From Devosia sp. (GTDB lineage Bacteria; Pseudomonadota; Alphaproteobacteria; Rhizobiales; Devosiaceae): a stretch of DNA of 5,403 nucleotides. The translations under genes were made by a program, and so were the position numbers. The stretch spans positions 1 through 5,403 of the forward strand of contig JAEUMC010000375.1 in the NCBI GenBank assembly GCA_016793415.1, written 5' to 3'. Below the pieces are notes generated by a model. That model was not told the DNA's origin. It searched no databases and saw only the letters and a list, made by a program, of their open reading frames with translations. Below, one piece after another: positions 1-5,403 of the stretch (its first letter is position 1; each line of letters starts with the position of its first letter).

Positions 1-864
1 GCGCTTGCCCGCCATGTCGGTGACAACGACGCGACACCAGCTGCCGGCGAAACGGGAAAGATCGAGTTCGGCCGTGGTGATCGCCTCGCCATGCACCACC
101 GCCGACTTGGCGCCGGGACCGGCCAGCACGATGCTGCGCACCGGCGAGGCGGTGACACTCAGCCGGTCGCCGTCGCGCTCGATCGCGACGATCTCCGGGC
201 CGGTGCTGGCGTAGTAGTTGCCGGCCTTCAGCGCCGCCAGCAGCGCTTCGGGCTCGAGCGTTTCGGACTTCACCTGCACCCAGCCGCCAAAGCTGTCACT
301 GGCATGGAAATGCGCATCGTCGGAGGCAAAGCCGCTGAGCTTCCTGCCGCGCGTCATCAGATCGTCGAACAGCGCCACGCCATCCGGCCGGGCCGACAGC
401 ATCTCGCAGGTGTGGTTGTAGATCTCGACCGCATGCGCCGCGTCGAGCGCCAGCCCATCGGTGAAATCGAGCCCGTACCATTGCGGGTGGGCAATGCCGA
501 CAAAGGCGCCGGCCGCCGCGGCACGACGCGCCAGTGCCGGCCCGTCCTCGCCCTCCGGCGTCGGGGCGAAATCATCAGGCAGGCCGACAGCAAGGATATG
601 CCAGAGATCGCCCAGATGCGTCGCCGGCGCATGCAGTTCGGCGCCGATCAGCGTGGTGAAGCTCTCGCTGCGATACGCGCGCGTGTCGGTCAGCGGAAAG
701 CTGAACTGCGGCAGGAAGTGATCGGAGAGGCAGAGGAAATCATAACCCGCCTCGCGGTAGCGGCGGCAAACCTCGGCCGGATCGAGCGCCCCATCCGAGC
801 GGTTCGAGTGGGTATGGAGGTTTCCCTTCCAGAAGCGGCCGGGGGCGGAAAAAGCCGAAAGCAT
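1..864 (-). CDS. PHP-domain metallohydrolase, CehA/McbA-like (3' end cut by window edge)
   Basis: The frame reads 288 codons from ATG at 864 to the window edge without a stop. It carries the PHP metal-site motifs in order: LHTHSNRSDG at residues 16-25 (H17, H19, D24), LSDH at 46-49 (D48, H49), GAELHA at 74-79 (E76), H89, AHP at 125-127 (H126) and SDDAH at 181-185 (D183, H185). PHP proteins use such His/Asp/Glu clusters to bind two or three metal ions and hydrolyse phosphoesters or, in CehA/McbA relatives, carbamate esters. No signal peptide or membrane segment is visible, so it is probably cytoplasmic. The last residues (VVVTDMAGKR) look like the C-terminal end of such proteins, so probably only a short tail is missing. 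GGAG lies 6 nt before the ATG. The gene starts 18 bp after the transporter ATPase stop, so it is probably last or late in that operon. The family is well supported; the substrate is unknown. Confidence 0.88.
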   Translation of the reverse strand, partial: MLSAFSAPGRFWKGNLHTHSNRSDGALDPAEVCRRYREAGYDFLCLSDHFLPQFSFPLTDTRAYRSESFTTLIGAELHAPATHLGDLWHILAVGLPDDFAPTPEGEDGPALARRAAAAGAFVGIAHPQWYGLDFTDGLALDAAHAVEIYNHTCEMLSARPDGVALFDDLMTRGRKLSGFASDDAHFHASDSFGGWVQVKSETLEPEALLAALKAGNYYASTGPEIVAIERDGDRLSVTASPVRSIVLAGPGAKSAVVHGEAITTAELDLSRFAGSWCRVVVTDMAGKR

Positions 865-870
865 AGTGGT

Positions 871-874
871 CTCC
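871..874 (-). promoter_or_regulatory. Ribosome binding site of the PHP hydrolase gene
   Basis: GGAG on the minus strand stands 6 nt before the ATG at 864. It lies inside the 18-bp gap after the ATPase stop codon and supports this start. The short gap leaves no room for a separate promoter outside coding sequence. Confidence 0.7.
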
Positions 875-882
875 GAGAGGTA

Positions 883-2673
883 TCAGGCGGCGAGAACGAA
901 ATGGTTGGCCCCGACCTCGTCATAGCGCGGCGGCGCCGGATCGTAGCCGACCGGATAGATCGGCGAGGGCAGCAGGCCGGCCGGCGGCACGATGCGGCGT
1001 GGCGCGGTCGGATCGGGGTTGGGCACAGCGGCCAGCAGCGTGCGCGTATAGGGGTGGCGCGGATCGCCGAACACCGCGTTGCGTGGGCCGATCTCGACGA
1101 TTCGCCCCATATGCATCACCGCGACACGGTGGCTGACCCGCTCCACCACCGCCATGTCGTGCGAGATGAACAGGTAGCTGAGCCCCAGTTCCTGCTGCAG
1201 CTCGATCATCAGGTTGACCACCTGGGCCTGGATCGAGACGTCGAGCGCCGACACCGGCTCGTCGGCGACGATCAGCTTGGGCGAAAGCGTCAGGGCGCGG
1301 GCGATGCAGAGCCGCTGCCGTTGCCCACCTGAGAACTCGTGCGGGTAGCGCTCGAGTTGCTCGTCGCTGAGGCCGACCCGGCGGATCAGCCCGACCACGC
1401 GGTCCCGTAATGCCGACCCCTCCTCGACGCCATGGATCACCAGCGGCTCGGCCACCTGCTCGAAGGCGGTGAGCCGCGGATCGAGCGCCGCATAGGGGTC
1501 CTGGAAGATGATCTGCATGTCGCGCCGTTTCTTGCGCAACGCGTCGCCCGATAGCCGGGTGAGTTCGTCGCCCTCGAGCGTGACGCTGCCGGATTTCGGC
1601 TCGACCAGCCGCAGCACGGAACGGCCGGTAGTGGATTTGCCGCAGCCGGATTCCCCTACCAGCGCCAACGTCTCGCTGCTGCCGATGCTGAACGACACGT
1701 CGTCCACCGCGTGCACGTTGGCGACATGGCGCTGCAGCACACCCTTCTTCACCGGAAAGCGAGTGATGAGGTGCTTCACGTCGAGCAGCGGCCGATGCGT
1801 CGGCGCTGCTTCATGCGTCAGCGCCTCGCCGAACCTTGCCGGCCGGCTGGCCCCCTGCATCGAGCCGAGCCGCGGCACGGCGGCGAGCAACTGCTGGGTA
1901 TAGGCCTCGCGTGGGCGGGCGAAGAGTTCGCGCGTCGCTGCCTCCTCGACCTTCCTGCCATGCCGCATCACCACCACGCGGTCGGCCATTTCGGCGACGA
2001 CGCCCATGTCGTGGGTAATGAACAGCACCGCCATGTCGCCCTCGGCCGCCAGCGAGCGCACCAGTTCGAGGATCTGCGCCTGGATCGTCACGTCGAGCGC
2101 CGTGGTCGGCTCGTCGGCAATCAACAGGCGCGGCGAGCAGGCGAGCGCGATGGCGATCACCACGCGCTGCCGCATGCCGCCCGACAGTTCATGCGGATAC
2201 TGCGAAAAGCGCCGTTCCGGCTCGGGGATGCGCACCCGCTTCAGCAGTTCGACGGCCCGCCGTGCCGCCTCGGCGGCGTCGGCCTTCTGGTGCAGGCGGA
2301 TCACTTCGGCGATCTGCTCACCGACGGTGAAGACCGGGTTGAGCGAGGTCATCGGCTCCTGGAACACCATGGCGATCTCGTTGCCGCGGATGGCGCGCAG
2401 CACCGCCTCGTCGGCCGTGGCGAGGTCGACCACTTTCGCATCCTTGCGTCGGAAGCGGATGGCGCCCTCGGTGACGCGGCCGCCGGAATACTTGCCGAGC
2501 CCGAGGATCGACATCGCCGTCACCGACTTGCCCGAACCGGACTCCCCCACCACCGCGACGCATTCGCCCGAGCGGATCTCGAAGCTCAGCCCGTCGACGG
2601 CAACGACCGGTCCGTTATCGGTTTCGAACACGACCTTGAGGCTGTCGACATCGAGGATGGCGGTGTTGCTCAT
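883..2673 (-). CDS. Fused two-domain ABC transporter ATPase (DppD-DppF / GsiA-like)
   Basis: This 596-residue protein holds two complete nucleotide-binding domains and should power the importer from the cytoplasmic face. Domain 1 has Walker A GESGSGKS (43-50), Q-loop Q105, signature LSGGMRQR (163-170), Walker B LLIADEP (183-189), D-loop ALD (192-194) and switch H221. Domain 2 has GESGCGKS (340-347), Q391, FSGGQRQR (447-454), LIVADEP (467-473), ALD (476-478) and H505. Both ATP sites look intact. Each domain is followed by an oligopeptide-transporter type extension ([10 protein letters not shown] at 258-267; [12 protein letters not shown] at 540-551). The cysteine motif that follows this in many Opp/Dpp ATPases is absent from both halves; the protein ends in a Pro/Tyr-rich tail (about 563-596). 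The frame is open upstream to 2811, but ATG 2673 is chosen because GGAG precedes it by 7 nt and the ABC fold begins at once; an earlier start would overlap the binding-protein gene. GsiA has the same layout, but glutathione as substrate is not implied. Confidence 0.95.
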   Translation of the reverse strand: MSNTAILDVDSLKVVFETDNGPVVAVDGLSFEIRSGECVAVVGESGSGKSVTAMSILGLGKYSGGRVTEGAIRFRRKDAKVVDLATADEAVLRAIRGNEIAMVFQEPMTSLNPVFTVGEQIAEVIRLHQKADAAEAARRAVELLKRVRIPEPERRFSQYPHELSGGMRQRVVIAIALACSPRLLIADEPTTALDVTIQAQILELVRSLAAEGDMAVLFITHDMGVVAEMADRVVVMRHGRKVEEAATRELFARPREAYTQQLLAAVPRLGSMQGASRPARFGEALTHEAAPTHRPLLDVKHLITRFPVKKGVLQRHVANVHAVDDVSFSIGSSETLALVGESGCGKSTTGRSVLRLVEPKSGSVTLEGDELTRLSGDALRKKRRDMQIIFQDPYAALDPRLTAFEQVAEPLVIHGVEEGSALRDRVVGLIRRVGLSDEQLERYPHEFSGGQRQRLCIARALTLSPKLIVADEPVSALDVSIQAQVVNLMIELQQELGLSYLFISHDMAVVERVSHRVAVMHMGRIVEIGPRNAVFGDPRHPYTRTLLAAVPNPDPTAPRRIVPPAGLLPSPIYPVGYDPAPPRYDEVGANHFVLAA

Positions 2674-2680
2674 CACGGGG

Positions 2681-2684
2681 CTCC
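2681..2684 (-). promoter_or_regulatory. Ribosome binding site of the ATPase gene
   Basis: GGAG on the minus strand lies 7 nt before ATG 2673. It decides this start over the in-frame ATG at 2811, which would overlap the end of the binding-protein gene. Confidence 0.7.
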
Positions 2685-2705
2685 GTACAGGTCCGGTGCA
2701 GGAGG

Positions 2706-2731
2706 GCCGGCGGGGATCGCTCCCCGCCGGC
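2706..2731 (-). other. Perfect GC-rich intercistronic hairpin after the binding-protein gene
   Basis: GCCGGCGGGGA (2706-2716) and TCCCCGCCGGC (2721-2731) are exact reverse complements with a 4-nt loop, giving an 11-bp, almost all G/C stem. On the minus-strand transcript it begins 7 nt after the binding-protein stop and ends about 21 nt before the ATPase ribosome binding site. No T-run follows on either strand, so it does not look like a standard intrinsic terminator. Such hairpins after solute-binding-protein genes are known to protect the upstream message from 3' exonucleases and to raise the binding protein above the membrane components. That role here is inferred. Partial or attenuating termination is the alternative. 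Confidence 0.8.
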
Positions 2732-2738
2732 AGGTGCG

Positions 2739-4292
2739 TCAGTCGTTGAAGGCCACGGCGCCGGCGCGGAAATCCAGCACATAGGGGATGTGGCCCGGCA
2801 GTGGCTTCCACTCGAGGCTCTTGCTCATGCCGTAGGATTCATACGGCTGGTACAGCACCAGGAACGGCGCCTCGTCCTTCACATAGGCCATGATCTCGGC
2901 ATAGGCGGCCTTGCGGGTCTCGATGTCGGTCGAGTAGCGGAAGCGCTCCCACATCTCGGTATAGGCCTCGTTCGGCTTCCACGAACCGCCGGTGATGCGG
3001 GCGCCGGTCGGGCTCCACATGGTGCCGAATGAACCCGCCGGGTCGGCGAAGTACATCGGGTTCGACCAGTTGCGCGATTCCATGTCCTTGTCGTCGCCGG
3101 TCCATTTCGGATCGACCTTCAGGTCCATCGTGACGCCGACCGCCGCCCACATCTCCTTGATCGCCTGCGCGGCGAGCAGCCCGTTGGTATAGTAGACCGG
3201 GTCGGTGTCGTAGCGGACGGTCTGGCCCTCGAAGCCGGCTTCCTTCAGCAGCTCCTTGGCCTTTTCCGGGTTGTACTCGAAGGTCTGGAGCTCCGGCATG
3301 TAGAGCTGGCCGTATTGCGGGTAGGTGTGGGTCGAGGGCACCACGGCCTTGCCCAGCCACAGCGCCTCGTTGAGCAGGTTCCGGTCAATCGCCATGCTGA
3401 GCGCCTGGCGGATGCGCTTGTCGGCCAGCTTCGGGTTTTCGGTGTTGAAGAACACCACATGGAACAGCGGCGTCACCGCCCCCTCGACCTTGAGGTTCGG
3501 GTTGGCTTCGATGGTCGCCAGCTGATCGGGCGGCACATTGGTGATGAGGTCGACTTCGCCATTGGCGAGCGCGGTGATGCGGGTCGCCATCTCGGGAATG
3601 CGGCGGAGCTCGGCGCTGTCGAACGGCGCCTTGTCGCCCCAGTAGTCGGCGAACTTCACGTAGGTGAGGCCCTCACCGGGCTGGAAGTTCTGGATCGAAT
3701 AAGGGCCGGTGCCGACCGGCGCGAGACCGAAGGCGTCGAAATCGCTGGGCTCGACCACGGCCGGATCACCCGAAAGGCCGGCGACATAGGCCTTGGGGAC
3801 GATCGAGCCTTCCGAGGTGTTGAGCAGCGTCTCGAACAGCGGCTCGGGCTTGAAGGTGGTGAAGCGCACCGTGTTGGCGTCGACCGCCTCGACCTTCTCG
3901 AAATTGTTGAAGAACTGCTTCTTCACCGAGCCGAACTCGGGGGTCGCTTCGTTGATGATGCGCTCGAACGAGAACACCACGTCCTCGGCGGTCATGGTGG
4001 CGCCGTTGTGGAACTTCACGCCGTCGCGCAGCTTCACCTCGAAGATGGTCGGCTCGACCTGCTTCCACGCGGTGGCGATGCCCGGCTTGAAGGTGACTTC
4101 GGCGGACGAATAGTCCTTCTCGATCAGCGGATCGAAGGCGTTGTAGTAGATCTGCGAGCCGGTGTTGGAGTGGTCCTTGCCCGGGTCGAGCGTGGCCGGC
4201 AGGTTCTGCACCGCGACCTTGAGGTCGAGCGCGAGGGCCGGCGCCACCAGCATGGTGGTCGTGGCGAGGGCGATGAGCAGGGTCTTGTGCAT
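2739..4292 (-). CDS. Periplasmic solute-binding protein, family 5 (peptide/opine/nickel class)
   Basis: This 517-residue protein should capture the solute in the periplasm and deliver it to the permeases. A signal peptide is clear: basic start MHK, hydrophobic core to about residue 17, then APALA with likely cleavage after A21. There is no lipobox cysteine, and I see no cysteine anywhere, so it is a soluble periplasmic protein. Family-5 landmarks follow in order: DGVKFHNG (90-97), TAEDVVFS (101-108), PVGTGPY (192-198), FNT (282-284) and [12 protein letters not shown] (293-304). Length is usual for DppA/OppA-type proteins. ATG 4292 is chosen because AGGA lies 7 nt upstream and the signal peptide begins there; the frame stays open to 4508, but that extension runs antisense-free into the end of dppC and is not protein-like. 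The gene lies between the permease genes and the ATPase gene, whereas binding-protein genes are often first. The ligand cannot be deduced. Confidence 0.95.
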   Translation of the reverse strand: MHKTLLIALATTTMLVAPALALDLKVAVQNLPATLDPGKDHSNTGSQIYYNAFDPLIEKDYSSAEVTFKPGIATAWKQVEPTIFEVKLRDGVKFHNGATMTAEDVVFSFERIINEATPEFGSVKKQFFNNFEKVEAVDANTVRFTTFKPEPLFETLLNTSEGSIVPKAYVAGLSGDPAVVEPSDFDAFGLAPVGTGPYSIQNFQPGEGLTYVKFADYWGDKAPFDSAELRRIPEMATRITALANGEVDLITNVPPDQLATIEANPNLKVEGAVTPLFHVVFFNTENPKLADKRIRQALSMAIDRNLLNEALWLGKAVVPSTHTYPQYGQLYMPELQTFEYNPEKAKELLKEAGFEGQTVRYDTDPVYYTNGLLAAQAIKEMWAAVGVTMDLKVDPKWTGDDKDMESRNWSNPMYFADPAGSFGTMWSPTGARITGGSWKPNEAYTEMWERFRYSTDIETRKAAYAEIMAYVKDEAPFLVLYQPYESYGMSKSLEWKPLPGHIPYVLDFRAGAVAFND

Positions 4293-4299
4293 GACAGCA

Positions 4300-4303
4300 T
4301 CCT
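4300..4303 (-). promoter_or_regulatory. Ribosome binding site of the binding-protein gene
   Basis: AGGA on the minus strand lies 7 nt before ATG 4292. It supports that start, which also places the signal peptide at the N-terminus. Another ATG at 4300 is in a different frame. Confidence 0.65.
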
Positions 4304-4405
4304 GGTTTTGACAAGCACCGTCCCGGCCGGCCGATCGGTGATCGGACGGAGGGCTGATGCGTAGGGCGGAAGTGGCTGGCCGGCGCGGAACTGAGGCCGC
4401 GACAG

Positions 4406-4421
4406 CCGGGTTGCCGGGTTG
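4406..4421 (-). repeat. Tandem 8-bp direct repeat in the permease/binding-protein gap
   Basis: CCGGGTTG occurs twice head to tail (4406-4413 and 4414-4421). The second copy also forms one arm of a small inverted repeat, CCGGG (4414-4418) with CCCGG (4424-4428) and a 5-nt loop, directly after the dppC stop codon. In a GC-rich genome such a short repeat may be chance. No T-run follows, so it is not a clear terminator. The rest of the 136-bp gap (4293-4428) shows a second weak inverted repeat, CCGAT/ATCGG (4331-4335 and 4341-4345), and no promoter that I can recognise. Confidence 0.45.
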
Positions 4422-4428
4422 ACCCCGG

Positions 4429-5352
4429 TTACTTGAGCTTGACGTCGAGCGCGTCGCGCAACCAGTCGCCGATGAGCAGCACCAGCAGCGAGACGAACAT
4501 GATGGCAAGCGATGGAACGACGGCGATCCATGGGCTCGAAGCGAGGTAATCGCGTCCGAGCCCGACCATGGAGCCGAGCGTGGCGGTGGGCGGCTGCACC
4601 CCGAGCCCGAGGAACGACATCGAGCTTTCCAGAAGGATCAGCGCCGAGAAGGTCATCGTCCACATCACGATGATGGGCGAGACGATGTTGGGCAGGATGT
4701 GTTTGAGAAGGATCCGCGGATGCGTGGCGCCGGCGGCGATGGTCGCCTCGACGAACGGCATGCGCGACACCGTCAGCACCTGCGCTCGCACCACCCGGGC
4801 ATAGGCCTCCCACCCGGCGACGCCGATCACTGCGATCAGCACCGGCAGCGAGTTGCCGAAGATCGCGATGACCAGCAGCGCGATCAGCGTGAACGGCACG
4901 GCGATCTGGATATCGACCAGCGCCATGATCAGCGCCCCGAGCGGGCCGCGAACATAGCCGGCGAGGACGCCGAGCGCCGTGCCGAGCAGCATCGAGATCA
5001 GGCTGCCGAGCAACGCGATCAGCATGGTCAGCTGCAGGCCATAAAGCGTGCGCGAGAGCATGTCGCGGCCGAGCTGGTCGGTGCCGAGCGGATGCTCCAG
5101 CATGGCGCGCTCGAACCCGACCGGCGGACGGAGGCGCGCCAGCAGCGTCTGCGCATTGGGGTCGTACGGCGCCAGTACCGGCGCAAGCAGCGCCACCAGC
5201 AGGATCAGGACGAACAGCCCGATATAGAGCCGCATCAGCCAGTTGGCCTTGCGCCACAGCATGGCGAGCGTGCCCTGCCCGCGACGCGAGTTGCGGGATG
5301 TGTTGCGGGCCTTGGGCGCGAGGCCCGGCAGCGGGGCGGCGAGATCGGTCAT
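4429..5352 (-). CDS. ABC transporter permease, DppC/OppC type
   Basis: This 307-residue inner-membrane protein should form half of the translocation channel with the upstream DppB-type permease. A basic cytoplasmic N-terminus of about 40 residues leads to transmembrane segment 1 (about 41-62), then the periplasmic stretch with the family motif HPLGTDQLGRDMLSR (87-101). Further hydrophobic segments lie near 107-133, 138-165, 169-180, 222-244 and 276-296. The EAA loop, which docks onto the ATPase, is seen at 202-221 as EA-three residues-AG, ending ILP. The C-terminus GDWLRDALDVKL is typical for DppC. Length is normal for the family. Start ATG 5352 overlaps the preceding stop as ATGA, and AAGG lies 7 nt upstream inside that gene. 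No frameshift or missing motif is seen. Confidence 0.95.
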   Translation of the reverse strand: MTDLAAPLPGLAPKARNTSRNSRRGQGTLAMLWRKANWLMRLYIGLFVLILLVALLAPVLAPYDPNAQTLLARLRPPVGFERAMLEHPLGTDQLGRDMLSRTLYGLQLTMLIALLGSLISMLLGTALGVLAGYVRGPLGALIMALVDIQIAVPFTLIALLVIAIFGNSLPVLIAVIGVAGWEAYARVVRAQVLTVSRMPFVEATIAAGATHPRILLKHILPNIVSPIIVMWTMTFSALILLESSMSFLGLGVQPPTATLGSMVGLGRDYLASSPWIAVVPSLAIMFVSLLVLLIGDWLRDALDVKLK

Positions 5353-5403
5353 GCTGTCACCTTCACGCGAGGATCGATGGCGGCGTAGAGCAGGTCGACC
5401 ACC
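5349..5403 (-). CDS. ABC transporter permease, DppB/OppB type (C-terminal end only)
   Basis: Only the last 17 codons and the TGA stop (5351-5349) lie in the window; the rest is beyond the right edge. The residues read VVDLLYAAIDPRVKVTA. The pattern VDLLYA-x-x-DPR is the usual C-terminus of DppB/OppB-type permeases, the cytoplasmic end after the last membrane segment. The stop overlaps the DppC-type start by ATGA, the common arrangement for permease pairs in this transporter class. The identification rests on this short motif and on position, but the two agree. Confidence 0.85.
   Translation of the reverse strand, partial: VVDLLYAAIDPRVKVTA
5358..5363 (-). promoter_or_regulatory. Ribosome binding site of the DppC-type permease gene
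   Basis: AAGGTG on the minus strand lies within the last codons of the upstream permease; the AAGG core ends 7 nt before ATG 5352. With the ATGA stop/start overlap, this points to coupled translation of the two permeases. Confidence 0.6.

Noticed and set aside
91..1332. Long plus-strand open frame of 413 codons
   Set aside because: It is antisense to the PHP hydrolase and ATPase genes; its product is rich in Arg, His, Gly and Asp without any recognisable domain, as expected opposite GC-biased coding DNA.
2706..2731. Intrinsic terminator ending the operon after the binding-protein gene
   Set aside because: The stem is strong, but no T-run follows on the transcribed strand, and a same-strand ATPase gene with a good ribosome binding site starts shortly after.
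1711..2784. Long plus-strand open frame of 357 codons
   Set aside because: It is antisense to the ATPase gene, and its His/Arg-rich product shows no family motif. It is a by-product of third-position G/C bias on the other strand.
4308..4313. TTGACA on the plus strand, a possible -35 element
   Set aside because: No -10-like sequence follows at 16-18 bp, and no plus-strand gene lies downstream.
3315..4364. Long plus-strand open frame of 349 codons
   Set aside because: It is antisense to the binding-protein gene, with low-complexity Val/Gly/Arg/His composition and no domain.
4124..5257. Minus-strand open frame of 377 codons overlapping the DppC-type permease
   Set aside because: It is a shifted frame of the permease and the start of the binding-protein gene, Ala/Arg-rich and without membrane segments; the true frame has all the DppC motifs.
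4699..5388. Plus-strand open frame of 229 codons rich in Gln, Arg and Asp
   Set aside because: It is antisense to the membrane segments of the permease; opposite-strand reading of hydrophobic codons commonly gives such polar products.

Overview
The window is GC-rich (roughly two thirds G+C by eye) and coded entirely on the minus strand, with strong G/C bias at third codon positions. Protein style and codon use suggest an alphaproteobacterium, probably Hyphomicrobiales (the Rhizobium/Mesorhizobium/Devosia kind of genome). The genus cannot be fixed from sequence alone. There are no tRNA or rRNA genes, mobile elements, CRISPR arrays or phage genes, and almost no non-coding space.

In transcription order (right to left) the window holds: the last 17 codons of a DppB-type permease (5403-5349); a complete DppC-type permease overlapping it by ATGA (5352-4429); a 136-bp gap with short GC-rich repeats; a secreted family-5 solute-binding protein (4292-2739); a 65-bp gap with a perfect 11-bp GC-rich hairpin; a fused two-domain ATPase of DppD-DppF (GsiA-like) architecture (2673-883); and, 18 bp later, a PHP-domain metallohydrolase of the CehA/McbA type (864 to the left edge, stop codon outside the window).

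Together these make one peptide/opine/nickel-class ABC importer. The binding protein captures a solute in the periplasm, the two permeases form the channel, and a single polypeptide supplies both nucleotide-binding domains. The terminal cytoplasmic PHP enzyme may act on the imported compound or a product of it. The substrate cannot be read from the sequence; family membership allows peptides, opines, glutathione-like compounds, sugars and others.

I see no strong case for a wholly new system. The points worth a second look are the enzyme tied to the transporter, the binding-protein gene sitting inside the operon and followed by a strong non-terminator hairpin, and the fused ATPase that lacks the cysteine motif found at the C-terminus of many Opp/Dpp ATPases.
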